DNA from: Odiellus spinosus
Taxonomy: Eukaryota; Arthropoda; Arachnida; Opiliones; Phalangiidae
Direction of reading: 5' to 3'
DNA length: 64,000 nucleotides
NCBI GenBank assembly: GCA_963920705.1
Contig: OY987240.1
Location: 5,193,426 to 5,257,425, forward strand
Part shown: positions 41,102-51,571 of the stretch, one piece after another
Position numbering within the stretch: the stretch's first letter is position 1
Layout: every line of letters begins with the position of its first letter
Notes under the pieces: generated by a model
The model's database searches: none
Told to the model about the DNA's origin: nothing
What the model saw: only the letters and a program-made list of their open reading frames with translations
Program-made: the position numbers and the translations under genes

Positions 41102-41204
41102 TCGTGTTTAAAGGAATCTCGAAACGCCATTCAAATTGTTCAAAGAGGTTCTTTTCAGCCTCTTTTACAATGTCATGGGTCTAGCTATTCCTATGGGCTT
41201 GACC

Positions 41205-43336
41205 ATCTTGTTTCTCCTACATAATTTTTGCCACACTGACAACCGATTTCATACACTACCCCAGTTATAGCCTTTGGGTCGGTTTTCGGCCTATTTTTAA
41301 TAAGAACCGATCCTAAAGATGAAGCTCTAGAACTAATAACATCGATTCCATGGGTTTTAATTGCCGCGTAGTCTTTTCGCTTATCGATTTTACATACGGT
41401 AGGACCAGAATATTTTTGTCTTTCTTTTCTTTAAGTAAGTTTGGTAGTTTAACATTATTACTGTCAAATAAGGATTTAACTAAATTTAATGGGTAATTAC
41501 AACAAACCAATTGCTGCGTGAATATCTCCTTATCCTCGTCAGGAAAATCAGATAAGGATTCGATTTTGTGTTTAATCATCTTAATTACGCCTATTTTTAT
41601 ATTCTTTGGATGTGCGGAATAAAAATCAATGTAAGTTTTGGCATGGGTTGGTTTTTGATAAATCTTCGATTTTAATTGGTCTCCCTCCCTAATAAGAAAC
41701 AGGTCTAAAAAGGGTAAGCATTTTTTATTTTCGGGTTCATACGTAAATTTAATATCGTCATCTAAAGTGTTCATGAAAGTTAGAAGGTCGTCATTCTCCC
41801 ACGATTTAGGTTTCAGAATCAAAATATCGTCCATAAATCTTCGCCATAATTTGAATCTAGAGTGTAAATCAAAAGAGGGGTTACTAAAAATCTCACCTTC
41901 TAAATGTTCTAGGTACAGATTCGCGATAATAGGAGAAAGGGGGCTTCCCATAGCTAAACCATTGACTTGCTTATAAAATGAATTTTCGAACGAGAAGTAA
42001 GTGTTTTCTAAACATAATCTTGACAAATCTAACACCGTTTCTACCGACAAATTTGTGCGCGTTCGAAAAGTTACCTCACTTTCCAGTTTGTCCTTGAGAA
42101 TTTTCAAAGCTTTTCCCACCGGAATTCTAGTATATAAGTTTACAATATCCAGACTTCCCAATTCTAAATTATCAGTTAATCTAACGTTTCTTAAATCCTC
42201 AATTAAAGTATAGGAATTTTTAACATCAAACTCTGTGTCCCCCGCTAGGGGTTCAATTACTTTTAGCAACTGTTTAGCCGTATTATATAACACACTATCC
42301 CTCGAACCTACTATAATTCGCAACGGAGTATTCGGCTTGTGAAGTTTGATGAGTCCATACGCGTATGGGGTTTCTAACGCTTGACTATAAAAATAAAAGC
42401 GCTTTTCTTTTATAATTTCACCTGATTTTACTGCTTTATTCACAATTAATTTTAATTTCCTATCAATCGAGTCCGTAGGGTTTTTATTTAAAAGGACATA
42501 ATCCACTCCCTCCATTACACCTTTCATTTTAGAAATATATTCCGTTTTATCCATCAAAACTAGTTTTCCCCCTTTGTCCGCTCTAAGAAATTTTAACGAG
42601 GGATCTTTTTTAAGCTTATTTAAGGCGAAAATTTCCGATTTAGTCATATTGTTACAACAGTTTGAACGTTTAGAAAAATTTTGTTTTACCAAAAACCTGA
42701 CGTCATGTTTAACTTCGTCTGTGACTCCTAAAAACCTCAATTGATCCTCAGTTTTCGCACACAATTCTATTAGGTCAACCTCCGCGTTAGAAGGGGAAAA
42801 ACTAAATCCCTTTGTTAAAAGTTTTAGCTGAATATCGGAAAGGGAGGTTGAGGAGACATTTACAACAGCGTTCGCGTTAAATCTTTCTTTTTTCTGGATT
42901 AAAGAGATCTTTTCTAGGATTAGTCTGTCCAGTTTCGCGCAGTGAGAGTCCCGAACGGTTTCAAAAACTTCAAGGAAGACGAATCCACTTCCCCGATGAG
43001 AAAATTAGCCGTCTGCCAATTTACCGAATCCAGTAGTTTTGTTTTCAAAAGAGTTAAACTGGAACTTAACTGGTTTCGATTCTTTCGTGCCTCGCGGATT
43101 CCTTGCTGGACCATTTCCAAAAGTAAGCGAGATTGTAACTTCTCCGATTTTCTTGAAGACAATTTAGTATGAAAACGAAACGATTTCGGAATTACTTCAT
43201 GATTTCTCCACTGATACAGAAAAGTGAGGTGGTTTTTAGCCCTAGCTAACTTAGAACCCGTGTTCTTAATATCGTAGAAAAGCGACACGTCTCGTCTGTC
43301 GGTGATATAATCTTTTACACAAAACTTATTGACCAT
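41205..43336 (-). pseudogene. Penelope-like reverse transcriptase and start of GIY-YIG endonuclease
   Basis: Starts at ATG 43336 with an N-terminal helical region (43336-42920). After a frameshift near 42950 it continues with VSSTSLSDIQLKLL and on into the long frame 42764-41313. RT motifs: LRADKGGKLVLMD, YGLIKLHKPNTPLRIIV, LDIVNLYTRIP, VNGLAMGSPLSPIIANLYLEHLE and the catalytic RFMDDILIL, then FLDLFLI and YQKPTHAKTYIDF. The linker leads to GVVYEIGCQCGKNYVGET (41205-41300), the GIY-YIG core with CxC, after another frame change at about 41340. The frameshifts make it inactive. Confidence 0.88.
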
Positions 43337-43368
43337 GGTGACTTACTTAATGAAATTAAATTAAATCG

Positions 43369-44296
43369 TGGGAGAATGACGACCTTCTAACTTTCATGAA
43401 CACTTTAGATGACGATATTAAATTTACGTATGAACCCGAAAATAAAAAATGCTTACCCTTTTTAGACCTGTTTCTTATCAGGGAGGGAGACCAATTAAAA
43501 TCGAAGATTTACCAAAAACCAACCCATGCCAAAACTTACATTGATTTTTATTCCGCACATCCAAAGAATATAAAAATAGGCGTAATTAAGATGATTAAAC
43601 ACAAAATCGAATCCTTATCTGATTTTCCTGACGAGGATAATGAGATATTCACGCAGCAATTGGTTTGTTGTAATTACCCATTAAATTTAGTTAAATCCTT
43701 ATTTGACAGTAATAATGTTAAACTACCAAACTTACTTAAAGAAAAGAAAGACAAAAATATTCTGGTCCTACCGTATGTAAAATCGATAAGCGAAAAGACT
43801 ACGCGGCAATTAAAACCCATGGGAATCGATGTTATTAGTTCTAGAGCTTCATCTTTAGGATCGGTTCTTATTAAAAATAGGCCGAAAACCGACCCAAAGG
43901 CTATAACTCTGGATCTGGACAACACGCGATAAAATGGGACGAAGCGAGGGTCTTAACCCGTGAAAAGAATTGGTTTCGAAGAACATTCAAGGAGGGCGTA
44001 TACATTGCCGAGCGTGGGGACCTCAACTTGGACAAAGGCAAGGTGGACGTAAAATCGTGGGGGGAAACTCCGTCGAACAAAAACAAGAAAACGAAAGGAA
44101 AAACGAGTTATAGTGACGTAGTTTTGTTTTGGAAACAATTTTCTGAGCCTCTCTTGGAGAATATTTGTTTGTTAAAAAATTTTTTTGTTAGTTTAGAATT
44201 GGATTGAAAAGGGACTAGTACGTCCGAAAGCTCTCCTTAAAAGGTTTATTTAATAAACTGTTTTTTCAAACCATGCAGTAGCGGTCTCGAATATTA
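43369..44296 (+). pseudogene. Inverted, 5'-truncated second PLE copy
   Basis: The plus-strand frame 43396-43932 is nearly identical to the thumb/linker end of the minus-strand RT (from MNTLDDDIKF on). It then joins directly to the endonuclease tail (HAIKWDEARVLTREKNWFRR at about 43926-43985) and the 3' UTR, skipping the GIY-YIG core. The core is lost by a deletion at the junction near 43905, where CTGGATCTGGAC begins. Confidence 0.85.
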
Positions 44297-44350
44297 ATTT
44301 AATTTAATTTCATTAAGTAAGTCACCATGGTCAATAAGTTTTGTGTAAAA

Positions 44351-44361
44351 GATATATAGTA
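44351..44361. repeat. Right target-site duplication of the Penelope-like insertion
   Basis: GATATATAGTA, matching 38287-38297. Confidence 0.75.
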
Positions 44362-44439
44362 GTTTTAATAAATATATACATTATTTTAATTATTTTTAGC
44401 AAAAATGGTAATTATTATGCATAGTTATTCACATTTCAT

Positions 44440-44960
44440 CGTAATCTGACCCATTTTCATTTCCTTCATCGTTTTCTTTAAAGGTATTGTGGCAACCAAT
44501 TCCGTTACATTCACTGCACATGACCTAGCAATTCATGCCTTATTTACGACATGTACAAGATTTGGCACAATTACTCGCTTTTTGCATCCACAGAATATTA
44601 GATTTAAAATCCTCAAAGGAGCAGGCGCTATTTTAAAACGAATGGGTTCCAAAATTTGTCCGCTCCTTTTCCAACTCCTTAACTCGGGCTCTAAGTGATT
44701 TCCTAGCCAATCTTGAGTTTGTTAGAATACCATTTCAATATGACGTTTTGAGGCTTGCGATGCTGAAGGAAGTGAAGCTAGTTCAAATGAGCTTTTCAGA
44801 AGTTGTTTTGAATCGAATTTGATGTACATAAAATATAGGTGCTCGTTAAAAGTTTTGGGTCGTGCATTTATACCATAAAGATTAAGTGTAATTCTTTCCA
44901 CAGCTTTAATAAGCCCTTGAATATCATTGCTGTTTCAATCAAGTCTGAATGAGCAATGCT
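44440..44960 (-). pseudogene. Degraded Cys-rich-tailed repeat protein (C-terminal part)
   Basis: On the minus strand, over several frames: ARPKTFNEHLYFMYIKF, ELASLPSASQASKRHIEMVF and QDWLGNH, then a Cys-rich tail with NCAKSCTCRK, GMNC, CSECNGIGCHN. I recall this order (ASLP-x-A, WLG, then a CxC-type Cys tail) from the same arthropod multi-copy family as the fragment at 36200-36590, of which this would be the C-terminus. Stops and frameshifts throughout. Confidence 0.4.
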
Positions 44961-45055
44961 TTTTCCAGAAATGGCCCGGTTACTACACGTATTTAAGATT
45001 TTCTACGCCTAAGGTATAACTACTTTTATAGAGGTCATCGTGGTCACTCTACCAG

Positions 45056-45092
45056 GATGTCGTCGTCGTCGTCGTCGTTGTTGTCGTCGGGG
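45056..45092. repeat. (GTC)n microsatellite
   Basis: GTCGTCGTC run, imperfect at its right end. Confidence 0.9.
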
Positions 45093-45401
45093 AATGGCGG
45101 CCACACATTATAACGCGTGTCGTTCAAACTCAGCTTCTGCGTCCAATTCCCCCTTTTATTCGCGCTTGGCTGTTAATATATTTTCTAATGCGCGTCCTTT
45201 TTCGCACATGCTACGTGACTCCTTGCTAGAGAAGGAGAGAGCAGACTAAAACATTTAAGCTAAGAGTCTAAGGCTAGATGATGTAAGTATGTCACGTGAG
45301 TGCGCACCAAACGAAAACGGTTAGCAACTTAGCATCTTTGGTTACAGAAGCAAGAGAGGAAACTACGTCATCTTCAGACTTTTCACGGACTAGTCAGCGT
45401 C

Positions 45402-45545
45402 GTTTTTCGGGTCGGGCCGGGTCGGGTTTTTTTTTCGGGTCGGGCCGGATCGGGTTTTATTTAAAAAAAAAAAAAAAAATCGGGCCGGGTCGGGTTTTTT
45501 TTTATAATATTTTTTTCGGGTCGGGCCGGGTCGGGTTTTTAAAAT
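45402..45545. repeat. GGGTCGGGCC-type simple repeat with T/A runs
   Basis: Four to five blocks of CGGGTCGGGCCGGGTCGGG separated by poly-T or poly-A tracts. It is G-rich on the plus strand and could form quadruplex-like structure. Confidence 0.9.
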
Positions 45546-45583
45546 GGAGGGCCCGACTCGTCTCTACTTCTCGGCCTATATAA

Positions 45584-46299
45584 ACGAGATTTACAGATTC
45601 GGTACTCATAGATGCACTGCACCAATTGGTTTACATTAGCGTTTAGAATTGTGGCGAACACTCTGAATTTCGCGATGGTGTCATCTTCGATTGCTTTGGC
45701 AATCGATTCTCACCTATATTGCCGTGATAATAGACCTCTTTCTCACAATCTTTTGGGTAGAGGATTTGAATAAATCGAGGCGATTGAATGTAAATCGCAT
45801 TACCTAGAAATGTGCCTAATTTAATCTATTATGTCTGTGTATGAACATTTCACAATAAAAGGCCTAGGGAATAAATTTCAAGTGAGTTGGACATCATATC
45901 ACGGCAAGTTCTCAATTACACATGCAATTTAAAGTTTAACGTTCTCAATCTCTACTTTATTTTTTTAGTATACATGAGTTCTGCGACTAGGAATGTGCTT
46001 CAGATTCAGACTTTAATAACTGGCAAACGAATTAATAGCACCGCCATTACTAGTACGTAATGAGTCTAATTACGTTGCTATTAAGTAGTTGGCCAACTAT
46101 TTAAGTCTGGATCTAAATCACATTATAGTCGCGGAACTCAAGTATTTAAAAAAAAATATTAAGAATATTAAATAGGATAGGCGAAACGGAAGTTGATGAC
46201 AGCGAGTTAAATAAACGGCCACATACTTCTGATCTCCTGAATTTGTTCTCCTGCTTTAAAGAGTTGTTCCGCATTCCATGCCCATTTTTAGTCGCTGCG
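45584..46299. other. Intergenic, nothing recognised
   Basis: No coding frame or repeat that I can support in this AT-rich stretch. Confidence 0.4.
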
Positions 46300-47345
46300 A
46301 TTCAATATTATATTATGTAATCACTCGGGCCCTCCCGTCCTTCTTCTAACTTTGTAGGTACCGTTAGGTTAGGATATAGTTAATCGAATGAACTAGCCCG
46401 TTACTTTAACAAGTTAATCCCTAGCTCGGGCTAGCCTGTCCCTCTTGTTAGGTTAGGTTAGGTTTGGTTAGTTAATCCCTCGGGCTACCCCGTCGATCTG
46501 GTAATCTTTAAGGTAAGGTAAGATCAGGTTAGTTAATCCCTGGAAGTAGCCTATCCCTCCAACTATTTAATCCCTAGCTCGGACCAACCCGTCGCTCTTG
46601 TAATATTTTAGATAATGTTAGTTAATCCCTCGGGCTACCCCGTCAATCTGGTAATCTCTAAGGTTAGGCTAGTTAATCCCTCTAATTAGCCCATCCCTCT
46701 AATTAGCCCATCCCTCAAAATAGTTAATCCCTCGAGTTACCCCGTCCCTCTGGTAAGGTAAGATTAGGTTAGTTAATCCCTGGAAGTAGCCCATCCCTCC
46801 AACCCGTCACTCTTGTAATATTTTAGATAAGGCTAGTTAATCCCTCGAACTATTTAATACATCCAACTAGTTAATCCCTCGGGCTACTCCGTCAATCTGG
46901 TAATCTCTAAGGTTAGGTAATGTTAGTTAATCCCTCTAATTAGCCCATCCCTCCAACTAGTTAATCCGTCGGGCTACCCCGTCCATCTGGTAATCTTTAA
47001 GTTAATGTTAAGTTAGGTTAAATAATCCATCTAATTAGCACAGTCCTCAAACTATTAATCACTAGCTCGGTCTAACCCATTCCTCTTGTAATAGTTTAGG
47101 TTAGATAATCCCGCGAATTAGCCCATATCTCCAACTAGTTAATCCCTCGGGCTACCCCGTCCATCTGGTAATCTTTAAGTTAAGGTTAGATTAGTTATTC
47201 CCTCTTATTAGTTAATCCCGCCACTCTTGTAATATTTTAGGTAAGATTAAGTTAGGTTAGATAATCCCTCGAATTAGCCCATGCCTCTTTTACTGCTTTA
47301 GATAAGGTTAGATTACTTTATCTCTGTCTTTCAAGATTTGTACCA
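46300..47345. repeat. Degenerate minisatellite with TTAGG runs
   Basis: Words such as GTTAATCCCTCGGGCTACCCCGTC, AATTAGCCCATCCCTC and TGGTAATCTTTAAG recur many times in shuffled order. Short TTAGG arrays occur, the clearest at about 46449-46465 (three and a half repeats). TTAGG is the common arthropod telomere unit. Here it is interstitial and mixed with other words. Confidence 0.8.
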
Positions 47346-48440
47346 GGCTCTTAATTACGTATAGATTGAAGCCTCAATTAAACGCTATAATTTTTATTCA
47401 GCATTAGTAAGAATTAAGATTCAAAAGACCTATAAAGCAAAATAGTGAAATGTGGAAAAGGTGTATATTTTTTTAAAAAAACGTACAGAAATTATACAAA
47501 AAAGAGGTTGCTTGGCACCCTTAAAAAGGGCTCTTTATCTTACTCGAATCAAACCCGTGAAGGGACCCAAATTAATTGTTAAAGAAAGAGCAGTTTATTA
47601 TGTTTAAAATTATAGTTAGTAGATTTAGTCTACTACTCCAAAAATTTTATTATTATTAAATATTTTCCACAAAACGGATAAAGACGACCTAGGTTTTTCC
47701 TAATACTACAACTCAAACTTACACCGTATATCAGACACAACATTTCGATTTTTCGAATTTATTGAAAATGAGCTAATTGAAATAGGCATTTGAAAACTGG
47801 AAGACAAGTCTAATTATTTTGTATATACCTTATCAGCTGAAAAATAAAGCTTGGCACATCCTCCCAAGCAGGGACATTAATTTGACATTGGAAGGATAAC
47901 AGCCCAAAATAAAAAAAAGCAGCATGCGACAATTTCATTCATTTAGGAAGTTGTTGAAATGTACCGAAAAAAAGTGCTGCTTCTAAGGTTATTTAAATTA
48001 ATTCAGAAAAAAGGGAATTGATTAAATTAAAGAGTCTAAAAAGCGATCAAACAAAAAAAGCCATGCAAAAAACAATTGATGAAACATATATAGAGCATTG
48101 ATATAAGGCGTGGCTAAGAGAAGTCATGTGACACAAAAACAGATGCCACAGGAGCCCCTCCTGTTGCAACAATACCACACTTATTGCCACGGGACTCCCG
48201 TGACAATAAGCACTTCCATTTTGGCAACCTGGAGGTCAAACAAATATCTCCTGCCTGTTTTTAGCCTCCGTATGTTGACTTTCCTTAAGGTAATTTTGAC
48301 AAATTCTCTAGAAAAATGGTTAGTTTTTGCGCTTTTATGGTTGTACAAAGCGGGCCAACAGAGGCAGATCAAAATTATCCTTTTACCAATTCCCTGGATT
48401 ATATAAAAATATTAATAATAATGCCTTCGTCAATCTAATC
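47346..48440. other. Intergenic, nothing recognised
   Basis: AT-rich. A short ORF at 48110-48406 has no recognisable domain and I do not call it. Confidence 0.4.
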
Positions 48441-48604
48441 AAATTAAGATGAAAAAGATGGGTCCACGCTTTAAGAAGGAAAAATTTATCCCTGGAAAAG
48501 CTGAAGTACGCTAGAGTTTGCTCCTTTCATTTTATTACTGGTAAGATTGGTGTTTTTTATGTAGGATAATTAAGATCTACGCTTATTGCAGGTTTTAATA
48601 AGCC

Positions 48605-49229
48605 CATGTGGTTTTATATAGTTAAACCAGCTGATCTGAAGGATGATAAAAATCCGGACTTGGTCCCCAATTTAAATCTTGGATATGAGAATAAACCAAA
48701 AGAGGATAAGATTTCTCTTGAAAGACAAAAACGTGCTTTGAAGCGATGACAAATAGAACCACACACTTCCACGACTGATTATCACAGTTCTGCATTGAAA
48801 GACGATCAAATGAATGATGTAAACACTAGTGGCGACTGGCGAATACCATTTGAATGAAGATGAGTTAACGAGTGAATCAACAGAATCTGAACTTAATGCA
48901 ACTTCAGCATCAACATTTCACGGAGAGTCAAACGATTTGGTACGAGCAAAATCTGTTCTCGATCGTTACAACTATTCCTTTGCTTCTAACAAGTGTATCC
49001 AAACTAGCCTAAAAACTGAAAATAAGAATGCAAAACTGATTTAACTGAATCAAAATTGGAACATTTAGAACGTGATCTATTTGAAGCCCATTCCGAGTGA
49101 AAAACTTTGGGAGAGAAACTCGAGTCAGCCTCTGTTTCTGAAGAAAGTTTTAAAGATAGTGCTAAAGTAAAATACTACACGGGTTTAAATTCTTTTGAAT
49201 CATTAATGGTAGTTTTTAACATAGTTAAA
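48605..49229 (+). pseudogene. N-terminal/middle part of an ISL2EU/IS4EU-like transposase
   Basis: A mixed-frame coding remnant that ends in KVKYYTGLNSFESLMVVFN (49168-49223), a signature that precedes the DDE_Tnp_4 catalytic domain in THAP-type ISL2EU transposases. Upstream pieces (KISLERQKRALKR, and the acidic Ser-rich frame 48829-49044) are compatible with the linker. I cannot confirm a THAP zinc finger. It is interrupted by stops and by the element starting at 49224. Confidence 0.5.
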
Positions 49230-49971
49230 CCAAGGAGGATGGGGAAGGAGTGACAAAGTGTGCTCTTTTTAGACTGCCAACTGATAAACCTACCTCCCAC
49301 AACGGGAGAGGAGATTGGGGGAAAAAACTTGGTTAGAGCTGACGTGGCAGGCTTCCTCCGATTTCCAGTAAATGGGCACGACAAACTGCCCTCTCGTGAG
49401 CGTTGCCAATGCCTCAGAGTCAGAGCTGGAATTGCGGCAGACCCTGGTCAGAAGTACAAGGCTTAAGCGCGAAGCAAAGCGAGAGAAGGTTTAGAGATTA
49501 GTTTCGATTTATTTTATTTCGCGCATTTAAAATGTTAAAATATTGTATATTTAGAATTATAGGTCGTGTTAAATTCGTTCAAAATCTAAACACTCAAGCG
49601 GACAGGATATTCCAAAATCAACAAGGCACTATGAAAAATAAATTGAAGAGGTAAATACAATTAACCGGGATGATATCTAGGCCCTTGTTTTAATTTGTAA
49701 TAATTATGATCCGTCCGATCCATCGTCATTAGTAAAATATGCACGCGTGGTTTGAACCTCCTTGCTTGGATAAATTTGTAAAGAGCCGGTTGTGTTTTAT
49801 CGAGAGAGGGCTTTCAATAGCGGGTCCATAACTCAGCAGAAAACCACGGGACAAAACTAACCAAGTATATCCCCCTTTTCTTTGTAAACCCCCATTCTCC
49901 CGTTGTGGGAGTTTAGGCTCATGGTGTAGGATGCTAGATCGTCTCACTTTGCTTCTTCTCCCTGGTTAAAC
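49224..49971. mobile_element. Possible 748-bp TIR element
   Basis: The left end GTTAAACCAAGGAGG and the right end (reverse) GTTTAACCAGGGAGA are imperfect inverted repeats, and inner words (CTCCCACAACGGGAG, ACTTGGTTAG) also recur in inverted order. It starts exactly where transposase similarity ends. No clear target duplication is seen. Confidence 0.4.
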
Positions 49972-50568
49972 CTTTTTAGTTGTTACGAATCTTTCATCAC
50001 TTACAAAGTTTCAGCAGATGATCATGTTTTTAATTAAATTAAGACTTAATGTAGATTTCTTAGATTTGGGCTACAGGTTTAACGTCTCTAACAGAACTGC
50101 GTCACGCGTATTTTATTCATTCTTGGATATCTTTTTTTCTAGACTTGGTCATTTAGTCGCTTGGCCGTCTCGAATTGTGTATATATCTTGAAGCTTTCTA
50201 TTTAACTGGTGTACATATATAAATTGTTAATGAATTTCCCATGTGTTGTATACAGGGTGGAAAAGATCAGACCAACATCTACATTTGTGGACGTCCCCCA
50301 ATAATGCCGTAGGATGACGTTACTATACTATAATGTAGACCTCGTATACATGGTGTAAGTAAATAAGTGCAATTGTAACCAAATGTGATTTTTCTATGGG
50401 TTTAATAAGGGAAAATGCCTGATGGCTAGAAACATTGCAGTGGAACAGGTCAAGCGTAATGATTAACTAGATGACTTAACTCTGAGACAATTTATTTAAC
50501 AACTTTAATAATAAAATAATAATTGAATTGTACTGAAACGCCAAAGTTGAATCTGTACGGTAAGCAAA

Positions 50569-51563
50569 TCAGCCTAAATGTTCAATGTGTCGGCCATCGT
50601 GGTGTAGGCACTCTTCGAGGCGACTTTCCAGTTCTTGCAATGCATTTGTAATCATTTGAGAAGTGATACCATTGATTGCGGCTCGAATACGGTCCTTTGA
50701 TTCTTCTGGACCCATCGGTTCTGTTTCGTAAACGACGCCCTTAACATACCCCACAGGAAGAAATAATGCGGGGTAAGGTCAGGAGACCGTGCTGGCCACG
50801 GAATTGGTCCACCTCTACCAATCCAACGGTTGGGAAAGTTGTCGTCCAGCCATTGACGAACATTGACCGCCCAATGCGCTGGGGCTCCATCCTGTTGAAA
50901 CCACATGTTGCGAGCCACTGCTAACGGCAAAGCTTCTATCGCGTCACTAAACTCGTGACGCAAGAAGTCCAAGTACAGTTCTCCAGTAATATTCGCATCG
51001 AAGAAAAAGGGACCGATAATTCGGTTCCCAAGAATGCCAACCCAGACATTTGCCTTCAATCGAATTTGATGGTAATGGTGACGTAACCAATAGGGATTCT
51101 GATGGGTTCAGTAATGCAAGTTATGACGGTTTACCGTACCATCCCTATGAGATGTAGCCTCGTCCGAAAACAGCACCTTTTGCAAAAATAGTGGATCGGC
51201 TGCAATTAGGTCACGCATGGTAAGACAAAAGTCTTGCCGTCTTAGGTAATCGTCATCTGTTAAGGCTTGATGGAGGTGGATATGATCGGGCCGGTAGTGG
51301 TGGCGATGTAAAATGGCAAGAATAGTAGCCTGGCTTAGTCGAACCTCGCGTGCGACCGATCTAATACTGGTATGAGGATTGGCTTCAAAACGGGCTACAA
51401 TATCCACTTCTCGGTCTTCATTACCGACTACACGGTCTCGCCTACGTTCACGGTCCTGCAGGACGAACCCACCGAACTCCAGAAGGTTGTCCCTTATGTC
51501 GGTGAAAGTGCTTCGAACCGGATGGCGTCGATGGGGGAAGCGTTCTGCATAAAGCAGTGGCAT
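50569..51563 (-). pseudogene. Mariner transposase, DD41D type, broken
   Basis: From ATG 51563: HTH region with TSIRSVAREVRLSQATILAILHRH, first catalytic D in LFSDEAT, then VNRHNLHY, an in-frame TGA at about 51110, VWVGILGNRIIGPFFF, second catalytic D in MWFQQDGAPAH, and RWIGRGGPIPWPARSPDLTP. The third catalytic residue expected 41 residues after the second is Tyr (TPHYFF) where D is usual. A frameshift near 50750 precedes the C-terminus (ITNALQELESRLEECLHHDGRHIEH). It is inactive for three independent reasons. Confidence 0.88.
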
Positions 51564-51571
51564 TTGACGTA

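Larger units (their letters stand above)
38798..41185. mobile_element. Non-autonomous TIR element inserted in the PLE endonuclease
   Basis: The ends are GCTAGACCCA and TGGGTCTAGC (10-bp perfect TIR), flanked by TA on each side; because TAGCTA is palindromic, a 6-bp duplication TAGCTA with shorter TIR is equally possible. The interior (2388 bp) has no transposase. It has a 5' part with GGCGTT/CGCGTT hexamers (38840-38872), then two satellite blocks. It is probably a mariner- or other TA-targeting MITE enlarged by satellite growth. Confidence 0.65.
38298..44350 (-). mobile_element. Penelope-like element with an inverted partial second copy
   Basis: The minus-strand copy runs from its start codon (43336) through RT to a GIY-YIG region and 3' UTR at 38298. 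A plus-strand, 5'-truncated copy (43369-44296) lies head to head with it. A further inverted repeat of the element start (44297-44350 versus 43315-43368) closes the structure. It is flanked by the 11-bp duplication GATATATAGTA. A 2.4-kb TIR element is inserted in the endonuclease part. Such partial inverted copies are characteristic of Penelope-like elements. Confidence 0.85.

Noticed and set aside
39949..41130. Three overlapping minus-strand ORFs of 353-393 codons
   Set aside because: They are the three frames of a stop-free 14-bp minisatellite; the repeated 14-residue product is an artefact.
46300..47345. True telomere end
   Set aside because: TTAGG runs are short, impure and flanked by ordinary sequence on both sides.
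48110..48406. 98-codon ORF
   Set aside because: No recognisable domain, and its reverse strand is equally open; not supported.
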